Source: Onthophagus taurus
Taxonomy: Eukaryota; Arthropoda; Insecta; Coleoptera; Scarabaeidae
Assembly: GCF_036711975.1 (NCBI RefSeq)
Contig: NC_091972.1
Location: 11,723,001-11,787,000, forward strand
Direction of reading: 5' to 3'
DNA: 64,000 nt
The translations under genes were made by a program, and so were the position numbers. Under the pieces are notes generated by a model. It saw only the letters and a list, made by a program, of their open reading frames with translations. It was not told the DNA's origin and searched no databases. This document shows, piece by piece, positions 34,300 to 47,200 of this stretch (within the stretch, counting starts at the first letter, position 1; each line of letters starts with the position of its first letter).

Positions 34300-37200
34300 A
34301 TTTCAATATCATTGAATTAGCATCGTTGTTAATTCCGGTTTCAACTATTACCATTTTCAATATGTACCGCTTTCAAATGATACTTGTTAGTAGCTTTAGA
34401 TTTGGCAAAAAAATCAAAATGTATCTTTTTTTATATTGTTACGTTCTGTATTTCCTTCTCTCTTCAGTGGTATAAGTGTAATCTGTTGCGATTCTTCCGA
34501 AGTTGATTTATCTTCAGTCACTTTTACTACTTACATCATGTTCAACGTTTAAGTGTCGAAACAAACATCGTCAGATTGTCAGATTATTTTATTTATTTGC
34601 ATATCGGGAGAGTTGTGTCGAATATAAATTGCATGCATTAAATGTTAGAGTTGAAATGTTGTTTTTAAAATTTCTACGAATAATAACTATGTTAATTTAA
34701 TGTAATATAACTGGATATAGATCCCTCCATGTCTTGTATTCTTTTTGGTAACTTATATCTTTTTTTTTCTTTTTTGTGATAAATGATATCGCCATTCGGA
34801 GTGTGGCTTTCACTTTTTCGATTGGTTGCCCTCTCTAATTGATACCGTTCGGTTAACACCTGCGCGTAACCTAATTACACCAAACTGACCAGTAACCAAA
34901 GGATCTCGTCGACGTCGTCGGGCCGCCAATAAATTTGCCAGGATAGCGGTCCGTTTGGCAATCCCGAAAGCTCTCCGCGGGGGACACCGCTCTTTGTCGG
35001 CGACAACCTTTTCTCGCCATCCGTCCCAATTTGTCCACCGCGAAAACGACAACACTTTTTCACTTTATACATGGGTTTATTGAAAAAAATTAACGGATTC
35101 GGCTTTCGACAAATCTTGTTTTTTTCTTTATTACTTTTTAAAATTGGATTGAGTATAAATGGTTAAAAATCTTTTCAGAAAAAAATAATGTTGTTAATTC
35201 GTTGGGCCACCTGTCGAGACATTGACTACCAACTGTGGTGATATTCATTTTACCGCCGACTAAGAAATCTCTTTGCCGCATTCACCGTTTTGTAATCATG
35301 AACAAATTATCGTAAAATCTTAGTGCAACTCAATCTGGGCGTGCGTATCGTCAAAATCTCTGAACGTTTTTAAAAACCAACAATATCGAAAGTCAAATCG
35401 TAATCAATGAAAGTTGCCGTTGGTTGGCAAACTGAAAAGAAAGAAAGAGACAGAAACAGTGGGCGCCCTTCACACTGCTCTAGATTAGTAATTACCTGAT
35501 TTACTTGTTACTGTTGCCTTATTTTCTGTATCTATGTAAAAGAATAATGAATTTGCGATAAATTACAAATCCTAAATTTATTGCTGAAAGGCGGAACGGT
35601 ATTATGTTTTCTTTAGCGGTATCTTTTTTGAAGATCCCATAAAATTTACAACCCAAGGTACAATTTAAACGTCCCATAATATCTCGCCATTCACAATCGT
35701 TGAGAATGAAATTCAAAGAAAATTTTATTCACTTTTTTTTAGGTTTACAATTGGTTCGTTCTTAACTTTGTAAAAAATTAAATTGAAGAGAATATCTTAA
35801 TATTCTTATGTCATATGAGTAAACACTGTTAACATTCCATAATTGGAATTGGTTTTAATTGGGTCCTTGCGTCGAACTTCTGTTGTGAACGATTACCAAT
35901 CCATAAAATATTAGTATTAATTTTTAATCCGCTTTACGATTTACCGATCGCTACGATTAATCATTTTTCCAATTCCCAATGCAACCAATAACCAAGATAT
36001 TAACATAATAATCAGACAATTACAACCATAAATGTCATAATATAAGATTATTACAAGAAATCATAATCATTTGAGTTAAGTATAGAATTTCTCTCACAAG
36101 TTAGTTCAAGTTGATTTTTCTTCGTTCTTCTTTTTACTATTTTTTTACATTCGTTAGTGCAAACGTAAAGGAATTCTAAATGTCTACATAGATCGAGTTT
36201 AACTTGGAACTAATGGTGGATTTTAAATGTTCTGATTAAGTTTTAATAGTCGAAGGGTATTTTTATTACGGGTTGTTGTCGGTTTACTTAACCATTAGTT
36301 GGACGTATACAGGTATAATTGAACTTTTTGAAGTCTATTTTTGGAGGATAATTTCAAAACTGAGTGTTTTTTCGAAATAATCCGGTTGTTTTAGACTTAA
36401 AAGTAATGAATATAATGATTAATTAAAAGGTATGGTTCGTTAAAACATAACTCTTAAGGAGATTGTTTGTCTTGTTATGTAGGGAATTTTAATAAAACGT
36501 TCCATCACAAAATAATTAGCGGAGTGGGAAATTTGTCGTTGGCAGTTCAACATAAATTACCGACAAATCGCAATAATTAACACATACCAAGATAATTTAT
36601 TTCCTCTATAATTTCAGTCGTTATAGTTACAAATTACTTTAATTTCGTTAGCATATTAAATTATGTGATACTTAGCAAGATACGTTGTTTACAAAAAGAA
36701 TTATTGAAAGCTTTTTCTTATGGAGTTAAAGAAAAATAAAGCAAACACACGCGTACTTTTACTTGCATACCAAGTTTATTTATAACCAGGATCTCCTTTA
36801 AAACATGAAAGCACATCACGAGAGTCATGTTCAGGTGGAAAAAGACACGAACCAATATTTATCGTCGCATTGTCTTAATACCATTTATATAACAACAAAG
36901 AATACACGTGGATTTGAGTCGTTGATTTCGTTTCGTTTTTTTTTGTAACAACAAATCGTTATTTCGTAACAAACCCAATATTAGATCACTATCTTAATTA
37001 GTAAAAATGACCACCTGGCGCACACACACACATACACGTACGGAGATATTTTTTATAAGACGACAGGTCTGTCGACTCCTGCTGCGTTAAACCGCATGTA
37101 GTATATTATAACCGAGTTATTAGAACAGGCATTCAACAATAGGCTAACAACTATAAGTATATTTCGTCATTTGTAAAATGAAATCTAATATGTAAAATGT

Positions 37201-37990
37201 GAATTATCATTTTGGGAGTATGATTCATTTTTCTATAAAACTTTTAATAGTTAATAAATAGAACATTTATTAAACATTTAACAACCTTGAAGTAACATGT
37301 CATTAATTTCAGTTGGCATAAGGTTTCAGCTTCAAGAGAAAAGTATATAAATAAGTACAATAATGATTCGAATAGTAATTTCTAGTTCAGTTAACAAACA
37401 GTTTAAATCTTTCAGAGCTAATTTGAAGCCAAGAATTAGCTAATTACATTTAATGAATAAATCGTATTCTTATATCTTTATTATATTCTTATATTCTTAT
37501 TCATATCAAGTTGCGCGTCTTTGGAATTCGATGCCCGTGTCTGCAAGGTGTGCTGGGTCGATTTCGCAGCTTAAATCGCTTATATCTCGTAACTCTCTGC
37601 ACATTTACATGTAAGTATGAGAATGGTTGTTTTATGCAGATATGCTTTGTTGGCGAACGGATACTGTTTATTTAAGGATTATTCATTTAGTATTTGGAAG
37701 AATAAATTACTTAGTTATTTTGCTAATTTTCCTTCTATCTGCTAAAGTTTTCTTGAGCTTTTCCGTGTTACAATATGTACAATATGTTATAATTACAATA
37801 ATATTGAGCGTAAAATGAACCTGATGCACAGTGTTTGATTAAACAAAGACTTTTTTACCGACAACTAATGTTTACTGAACATAGTTACATTTTGCAATGT
37901 GCCCTTAAACAGTGATTATCTTGGAAACGGAGAACTTTCGAGAAGATTGGTAGGTATATCAAATTTATGTAAAAATGTCTGTATCAAGTT
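34300..37990. other. Gene-poor AT-rich region with one GC-rich island
   Basis: I see no gene here. 34800-35060 is notably GC- and CpG-rich (TCTCGTCGACGTCGTCGGG, CTCTCCGCGGGGGACACC) and open on the minus strand for 81 codons. It could be a promoter, a conserved non-coding element or an exon. 37020-37040 is a short CA repeat. Confidence 0.35.
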
Positions 37991-38380
37991 GTGGGAGTTG
38001 TAAAAATTCCAACGATAAAAAGATATAACTACTTTAAGACAGGTTCATATACAGAATCACCCTGTATATGTATAATCAGAACAGATGCACCTAACTCCTA
38101 TGTACTGTATCTGGATACTATGATTAATCACTATACACACTGGAGTCATCCACTGCACCACAGAATCATCCAAAGGATCCAATTGGTATACTGGTATTAT
38201 CTACTAGATACTGGATCCAACCACCAGATTTTGTTTCTAATCATCATGGAAATTATATTTAATTTCTAGATACTGGAATTATTTCCTGGGCACTGGAATC
38301 ATCTACTACATAGTAGATATAATCACAATGGATACTGCATTAAACTTCTAGATACCCTAATTGGACCGCCTTATGCATCG
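37990..38380. repeat. Degenerate minisatellite, left part
   Basis: Repeated words TAGATACTGGATCCAACCA and ACTGGAATCATC recur at roughly 20-30 base spacing with much variation. The same words return at 39890-40070, on the far side of the foldback element. Confidence 0.55.
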
Positions 38381-38487
38381 CTTGACTAAGCGACAAATGA
38401 ATAATGTTGAGAAAAACGGGATGTTTCGCGTAAAAATTTTTGAAGTAAATTATCTAGAGTTTGATTTTGTACTTTTCAACTGGTTTC

Positions 38488-39630
38488 TATTTTATATAGA
38501 TTTTAAGTCTAACTAGTTTCGGCCCTTGGTCATCTTCACAGACTCTACAAATAGATTAACATCCCTCATCCTATCCATTTTACAAACAAGTTTCTTAATA
38601 TTTCTTTTTCTTTTGTTAAAAAAGGTCACATATCAAAGTCGAAATCAGATTATTAGTTAGTAATTTACAAAATTAAAGTTTAAAAAGTTGTAAAATGAAT
38701 TTAAGGATGAAGTGTTACAAGCTTACAGGTTAAAATTTAAGAATGCTCTTTAACAAAAGAAATATTAAGAAACTTGAGAAAAATTCAAAAATCATCATGT
38801 GGCTTAAAAATCGACGATTTTTTTTAATCAATATGAAATGACCCAAAAAACACGTTAAAAATAAAAAGAAAGTGCTGAAAAGTGACTAACACTAGATTAA
38901 CTTAGGTTATAAAAATTCTATTATATGATAACTAACTTCAGGTTTAAAATGTCAACCTCAATTTTGACATATTTGTAATCTTCATTAAAAACCCTTTAAA
39001 ATGAGTACAAACACGACATATTCATCTTTAATATTAATGAAGTTATGGTCAACTTCCGGTTGCTTAATCAACTGTTTAGTTGTGAAATGTCAATGTCTTT
39101 TTTACATATTCTTAATTTTTATAAAATGTTTTAACATTTGACACAAAAACAAAAATATAATAAAAAAAAGTAAAAAATTAAGGTTGCTATTAATATTTAA
39201 AAATTAAATTGCTATCTTTATTGTTGCTAACTTCGGGTTTAATGTTTTTTATTCTAACTTTTTTGTTTTTTGAGATAAGTGCGTCATCTTTGAACTCACT
39301 AAAGGTTTTTTAATGAAGATGACAAACATGTCAAAATTGACGTTAACGTTTCAAACCGGAAGTGATTGTATCTCCACTAATATTAAAGTTAAATATGCCG
39401 AGTTTGGACTCATTTTAAAGGGTTTTTTATGAAGGTGACAAATATGTCAAAATTAAAAGTTGAAAGTTCGAACTGAAAAACATGCAACATAGTGATATCT
39501 TATGCTAACTAGCGCTACCTACCGCTGTCGTTTGTAAAATGGATAAGATGAGAGATGTTAATCTATTTGTAGAGTCTCTGAAGATGGCCAAGAGCCGAAA
39601 CTAGTTAGACTTAAATTCTATATAAAATAA
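38488..39630. mobile_element. Long foldback element with hammerhead-like termini
   Basis: About 100 bp at 38488-38593 is the near-perfect reverse complement of 39527-39630. Pairing continues more weakly through the arms (for example CATTTTAAAGGG and GACATATTTGT words on both sides), so nearly the entire 1.14 kb is a large inverted repeat. Each terminus has a CTGAAGATG or CTGTGAAGATG word, a short GGC..GCC stem and CGAAAC (38517-38542 on the minus strand, 39578-39601 on the plus strand). The right copy fits the CUGANGA-stem-GAAA hammerhead core. The motif is known from ends of Penelope-like elements. No coding frame. Confidence 0.7.
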
Positions 39631-39889
39631 AAGACATACACTTTTAATTCTATAGTAATATCTATAAAACGACACTGATCCGAAATTGTAGGTTCATCTA
39701 TTTCGTCTATTCTAGAATTTCTTGGTATATCTAAGTGTCGTATCTAAGTCGGTTCTTAGACGTATGATGTAAATCGGACTTGAAATCGTACAACGTGATT
39801 GGCGCTTAGCTTTATCCTTTAAAACATATTATATCTATTTCACAGCACATACTGTATCTAACTTCTATTATATAATATATACCATTATT

Positions 39890-40070
39890 AATTACTACGC
39901 TATCTATATTCTGGATACTGAAATCAAACAAAATGCATACTGCGTATAGCAACTAAACACTGGAATCATCAACAAAATACTACGAGGATCAATTAGATAC
40001 TGCAGGCATCCACTAGATACTGAAATCAACCAATTAATACTAGAAATTCACAACTGAATCCACTCTAGTG
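39890..40070. repeat. Degenerate minisatellite, right part
   Basis: GGATACTGAAATCAA, ACACTGGAATCATC, TAGATACTGCAGGCATCC and similar words; same family as 37990-38380. Confidence 0.5.
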
Positions 40071-43000
40071 TGTTCAAAATCCATAAAATCCAGAGTTTAA
40101 TAACCGTTGTATTTCAATGGTTTGGCCATATCATACAATCATTACTAGTAGCATGTGACTTTTGGGAATATTCTAGCTTTTACGATAAGACACCAACAAC
40201 TTTTAATAATTCTTCAACGAAAGCTTCAGCATTTGCTATGCGAAGAAGCACTGATATGTCAGTCGTCGTCTGCAAAATCCTCTTCTCTCATTATCCTCAA
40301 GACAATAATGTCTTGGTAGAATCGCAACCGGAATGTAATGAAGTCCAACTTTTGTTATTAAAGCAACTAAGGTAGTTAGTAAGTAGAAAAGGAGTTTTAA
40401 TACTCACTGAGACAAAAAAAAAGTGATTTTTGTGCATATTTAATCGATTAAAGTGTATTTTTGGCCAAAAAGTCATTTTCTGGATTATTTTTGAAAATCC
40501 GAATAAAACTAGGCTATCATAAAATAGAATCTTTCAAGTTTCAATTTTATTAATGAAAATTTCTAACTTGGTGTAACACTTTAATAATTCCCTTATTAAT
40601 TATATCCATATCAAGAGTTAGGTTAATGAAGCTCTTTACAAAAACCAAACATAATAAGCCAATTAGTCGTCGTCGTGAGAGGATGCAAAATGACTCAGGT
40701 GATCCTCGAGATTGGACATTGTGTATTTTACGCGCCGACGATCAATAAAAAGAAAACAAAATAACAATGGGAAGTGGTGTTATTGTTAAGGTACAATAAT
40801 TAATGATGAGAATTCAACGAGAATAGAAAAATAACTGAAAACTGAAGCATAATTCAAATTTATATTAAGAAGAACAAAAAATTTGTTTAATATTCTTTTT
40901 ATTGTAAGAACTCCCTACAATGTCATAATAACAGGTGCGGATTATTTATTATTAAGCAATTTCACAATATCTAATAGCACATAATAATCGGTAATGGCGA
41001 GCAAATCTAACCCGGTGACGTGATAATTCTCCGGGTATTCGTATTACCGCTATAATAAATGTGTAATTTACACGCGGAGTTATTAGTTCGAGCGTTTGAA
41101 ATGCGCGGAATCGCGTCATTGACCCAATAACCGGTAAGAGATCTCTCTCTTTCTACTTTTAAGACTTCAATGTAAATCATGAAAGTTTATTAGTAATCCA
41201 TTTATTATAATTTTTAATAAAATATATTAACACATTAACAACATTCTCATTAAACACATTCTTTTTCGGCATAAGGAAAACTAATAATCATTCTCATTAG
41301 TAATAAAAATTCTTTGCTATTGTTAAATACCTCTTAAAAGCCAATAAATCAGAATCACGTCTTTTGCAAAGAACCCAAAGAAGGAAGCGACGTAACCTAT
41401 AAGAAACGTATAAGGGTACTTGAGAATGCAATCGCGCTCGTTTTCAAACGTTTACAAGAGAATACCAAAGAGTTATTTAGATTTCCCCATAGATATCAAT
41501 TGTATACGGAGTGTTTCAAAAGTAGGGTACCAAAACAAAATTCGAATAATCCCGAAATCGTTAAGATTAACAAGAGATGAATGATTTTTTTCTGTGTTAA
41601 AAACAATTACAAAAAGATTTCCATACGGTATTAATTAGATTAACACGTTACTTTTAAGACACCTTTATATGGGCAGTATTTCAAGCATTTTACCACCGTA
41701 GAATTGAACGGCAAATACGTAGACGAACCCACGCGGCACGTGGTTTATCTCAAAAATTTCTAGAGGCACAACAACACCTGGTCGTAAATTCGTTTAAATC
41801 TCGGTCATCACTGCTTAAGTAGTGATTTTCCTTTAGCAATTAAAATTGCCTCAAATCAACCGAACTAGATATCCAAATTCAACTCGAATGGAGGTTTTAT
41901 ATTGTGAGAATTTATGTAATCTTTAATTAATTAAAAATGTCATGTTTTTTTTTAGAGTTACCTGATGTCACTTGAAATGAAGACTTTTTTGTTCAAAAAA
42001 CGGTAACGAAATCTCCAGGGACGCCTGAGACGGTAGTGGTTAATTGGATTTCAAGGAGTTGGACATGTATCAAAGTACCACGACGTTTTCAACGCTGGCG
42101 ATATTCGAGAAATGAGAATTTTTGCGTACACCCGACTTCCAATTAAAATAATTGAAGGAAATTCTTACCACACGAAGAAGCCGAAGAAGAAGAAATCTTG
42201 AAAAGCACGAAATCACCGTTTATTTTTTGTAAAAGCTGTCTCCGATTCACATCAAGCAGCGCGAGGAAAATCCGATTTTAAACTGATAAGAATCCAAAGA
42301 AAAGAAAACATCTTTGAAGTAAATAAAAAGAACCAGTTTTATAAACGCTACACGTGCATCTATATTATGTATTAAGGAGAAATTTCAGCGTCGATTTGTT
42401 ATTCATGAATGAAGAAGAAATACGTCTCGACAAGGACGGTTTGATTCAATTACAATTTACATGGACAGGTTTAAACGTTGCCAGCATCATCCTTAATCCT
42501 GTTTATTGAAACGAGACGTCTTCGGGCTGGGATTTGTTTTGGTTACGAAATATCAAGTACACGGCTCGATAAATTATGGAAGATCTAACGGGACGGATTG
42601 TGAACAACTGGTGTTGAATCTACAGGATTTCGACGCCCACCGAGATCTGTAAATTGGTCGAGTCCGACGATCCATTCATTCATGCCAACGGTAAATAGAA
42701 GTTGAAAGAGAAAACCGGTGTAACGGAATTGGATAATGACATAATTACAATTTCAATTTTTAAATTCGTATTGATGTTTGATTTAAAATCTTTTCAAAAT
42801 AATTCTATTTTTGAATTATTCGTAATTACGTAATTCCTCGTTTTTTATCTAATACGATCTAGTCTCAGGAGAAAGACTAGAATCATCAGTTAAGAGAATG
42901 AGGAGTATACCCCCTTTATTCAGTGTATCGCTACGTGCTTTAGTAAACTAATAGCAAAATATACAGTTCAATTAAAATCAAACAAGTATCAAAAGTATTT

Positions 43001-46000
43001 TATCACCATTCCAAGGTTTCAAACCAACTTTCTGCCATCTCTATGGCACCCAATATTACTTCACCATACCAGTACCACACCAGCGTATTGTTCTCTGGCT
43101 GGAGTTGCAATGAAGAAATAGTTAACTACTGCAACGCATTGAAGCAGCAACCTTGATACACATCCCTAAGGATAACTGATATGACTTTTCAATAGAAAAC
43201 TTGAATTTTCTATTGATCATTGTCTTGTGATATATCTTGCGATATCTTGTAATATTTCAGTTTGGATATAAATAAGGTCTGTGCCTTTTTGACTAAAAAA
43301 GGTAGTGGTGATTTCTGTTATTTTGACATGGCTGGATCCTAAATTAGATTATAGTACTCTTTAGGAGGGTTATGATTAGATGTGACAAAGTGTGAAGAGG
43401 TGAGGTAGTTGGGATTCGAATACTGGTGTGCATTCCGTTGACAAAAGTTAATAATTTCAAAGTTCAACTCAACTCAATCCAACCCCACCAAAAAATAGGT
43501 TAGGTAGATAAAGTAGGTAAACTCATAGCATATAATTTGTAACTTGATGTGTTGCATGTAGAATCATTATCATTTATGTTAGTTATGTGAGTTTATTTTC
43601 ATCTATGTTAGGTTTTCTCGATTATTTGGTGAGTGATATTCATTAGGTAAGCTATCTGCTTGATAAGTTATAAAAATTGGCAATTACCTATCTGCTTTTA
43701 GGCAGATTACTTACTATACCCCAGCAAAGTCCAATAAGGAAAATAAACTTATTGCGAAATATGGCGAAATGACAATGAGATTCTACAGAAGAACGCCACC
43801 TTGGGTGAAATGCGTATGATCCTGTACAGTGTCTGGTGTGTAAATTCAGACCACAGTCCATGAGAACAAAACAAGAAGCAATGAATGGATACTTGTAATA
43901 AGAATAAAGTTTTAAAAGTTAAGATAAAAATTAATGGTTATTTATAAGACTAGCTTTAATTCCTGGCTCCATTGTGATAAATGGTTTCCCAATTTATAAG
44001 AGACGCTGAATTTTAACTTAAGATCGGTACCAATTTCTGGAGTGTTGACATAGATCGTAGATTTAGCAAACCATAACAGATTTAAATATATTTTGTCATA
44101 AGATCACAAATCATAAGATCTAGCTAATCAGTAAATATTCGAATTGCGAGAGATTATACGATTTGAGAGTTTTTATTGCATCAAATTGATTGACCACACA
44201 TTCAGAAGCAAAATATCATATGTATGCTCACCATTTAGAATTTGCATATTTTGAACGACCATCTTAAATAGTAGGTACTAAGTTATTGATATGGGCGTGC
44301 AGCATTGTGAGAAACATTAGTTATATAAAATCTAATTTTAGTATCATCAATCAATTCTATGGATTTATATTCAGGTAACGAGATTGATTTTCAGTTGCGA
44401 TAAAAGTAACAGAAGCGGGAAGATGCTGCAACCTTTTAATGTTTTGCTAAAGTACTTTTAACCGATGTACATTTTCCTAAATCGTAATCAAAGCATTAGG
44501 ATGATTGTGGTTTTACTGAACGGTGGATGAAATGTAATACAAGTTAGGAAGCAATTTGTGAATTTTTCTGTATATGCAGCCCACCCAGATTATCCTGCAT
44601 ATACAATGAGGGAAACATTAACATGTGATGACTGATAAAAAAATATTAATACTCATCTTTATACCCCAATTTAATCTTTTATCTTCCAATTCAAAGTAGA
44701 GCAAATACGTATATTTAAGAAACGAATCACCTAATTGCCACTTAGGTCTAGCGTTGAATGAAGGAAAGATCTTCGACACTTTTATTTAGATTTAGCATAT
44801 CGCACTGCTTAGCCGTTTAGTGCACGAAGTTATTCATGGTGAGTCATCTGCCAAATTCATTCAACACCTCTGTTCGTGGGATCAATCTGGATCAAATGGA
44901 ACTTCAAATGTTATAACAGGATTCTCGCCTGTTATAACATTTTTAGTTTTCCAATCCTCATTAAGATGAATCCATGTAACATAACCATGTAGTGCCAGTA
45001 TATGTTCGGAGAAGCAGGCCCATAGTGTCTACACTTGACTTACAATGAGTTCTATGATAGTCAATAATTACTTGTACCATCTTCTTTTCATCTTTAGAAA
45101 ATATCAGCATTATTGTGCATAGTTGCTAGCAAGGTAACGATCATCTTTTAGGACAGTAGAGAGCTAACAGTGCTTTAGCTTGGAAACAAAATTTTGTTGA
45201 ATACACATTTTTACCAAGCAGTGTAAGATATCGTTTTTTCCAAGAATCTAGCTAGGTCAAAGGTGATAAAAAAACTTATCAGTTATCACATTTTTCTCCA
45301 ATTCTTCCAACACCTTTAAAATATCCAAGATAACACGCTGTCTTTGGTTGTGCTCACACTGGTGTCAGAGGTTGTCCAAATCTTTGTTCCACACTTTTCT
45401 GGTTTAGAAGAAATATACTGATTGTGCCTTCATCGCAATGTGAGTAACTGTTCGTAGGCAGTTATATTTTCATGGGATATCCTGGCCTTGTAATATGGGT
45501 TGGGTTACTATATAATACCCTATTGCTATATAATATGGGTTACTACCAAGTCATTGCATTAGTGCATTAGTGAACGACGTGGTTGACAATCTCATCTCTA
45601 AAAAAATATTTCGCGTCCTATTCCACGTATCACGTTTTGTTGTGGTTTGCGCCAATTTTTTTTATGATTTTGTTTCCTTACACAATTTTTCAAGTTTATA
45701 TTTTGATCGTACTGCAGATCAAAATATAAATATTCATAAAGTTAGAAAATGAAAAGTAAAAACTTATTCTTTGGTTATATTCTTCAGAAAAAACTTCTTT
45801 ACCGCTATCATCTAAATTGGCAGTAAAATTCGGATCACTTTTACCATCGATTTCACTTTCTTCTCCTAATCACCGTCGTAAAATATTTTCTGCACAATTG
45901 GCAGTACCGATCTTCTTCCGGCCATGATTACATAAATTGCATGAATGTAGTGTTCTCAACATTTATATTGAAATAAGTAAAGAACTGAATAGACACAGAA

Positions 46001-46840
46001 GTAGAAATGTTAGGTCTTATGCACCGTTCAGGAGAGAAACGCGTTTAATGTCGGAAGATGACTATGAACATAAATATTATAATGCAGATAAGACGGTTTT
46101 TGTACAAAATAATTTTGTGATACTAACTTAAGGTAAGTTTATAGTTCAATAAGTTATCCATAGAAGGGATTCAATATGTGTATCAAATCCACAATGTTTA
46201 TCAAAACCAACCCTCAAGTTCTTAATATTTTCTCCAAAATTGAATCTACCAAATTTCAATCTACTGCCAATCACTAACTGCATTGCCAAATTAATGTTTC
46301 CAAGTTCAGCCAAAGCTCTATCCCATAAAGCGATAACTGACGACATTAATCATGGCATTAATTTCTCGATTTCAACTAAGCCATGATTTTAACATCGTCC
46401 AAATTCACAAATTTGTTCACTAGTAGAACACTAAAGATTGATAATGTGATAATAACCGAGAAAATGAAGATGTAAAATAATGTGAGCATGTTCTTTAATT
46501 GTATTGTTTTTTATTACTATTGTAATAAATTTTGTTGTAAATGTTAATTATTGTAAATAATTTATTTTTAACGTTTAACGTGAGAATCAATTCGTGCAAG
46601 AATGAATGGTTCGGTTGTTATCCACAACCGGTTTAAAGGAATCTGTTGCCTTGAGTGGCTACTTTATAATCAAATCTATTGGCAGAGCGAATCTCTATTA
46701 TGTTTCCTTAGTATATTTATGTGTTTCAAGTAAACCGTAAACAAATTAGTATGAGGCTATTAATAGTCTTATTTTCTATTGTTTATATAAATCTCAATTA
46801 TAGTCTTTTTCAGTTTATCAATTAAAAATGAAAAACTTAC
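40071..46840. other. Gene-poor region, 6.8 kb
   Basis: No exon or named element that I can support. 40620-41160 and 41400-42700 are less AT-rich, with low repeat content, and may include conserved non-coding DNA. 44800-45450 shows short coding-like stretches on the minus strand that are too broken to classify. Confidence 0.3.
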
Positions 46841-47200
46841 CTTAGATAAAAATAACCGCCCAAAAGATTCCTTAGTGTATTTAACATTTGTGTATATAAT
46901 AGCCGAACATAAACGAATTTGTGAGATATGTTCTTTTTCTAATAAATTTTCGTACTCCATGATTGACATCGATTGCGTAAAATGATTTTTCTCTATATTC
47001 TTTTCATGATGGACACCGTTTTTTAAAACGCTGTTAATGTTAGGAATCGCGTCAACAACTGGACGTTCGTGTTGTTTCAAGGCGGTTGAGCTAACGTGGT
47101 CATTAGCATTATTTTCTTTAGCTTCATCCGTCGATCCTTTATTATCCTCTTGTAAATCATCAATTTTGCCTTGTCTAGATAGTTTTCTTGGTAAATCCAT
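46841..47200 (-). CDS. Probable alternative first coding exon A of an unidentified gene
   Basis: Starts with ATG in MDLPRKLSRQGKIDDLQ and is open for exactly 120 codons to a strong donor (TCTAAG|GTAAGT), ending in phase 0. The last 25 residues, including LCSAIIY, KY and SFGRL, match the end of the exon at 50323-50436 (13 of 25 identical). The first 95 residues are polar and look disordered. The common 3' exons are not seen in the window; they may lie far downstream on the minus strand. I do not recognise the protein. Confidence 0.55.

Noticed and set aside
40070-40375. 101-codon plus-strand frame after the minisatellite
   Set aside because: No domain or codon-pattern support.
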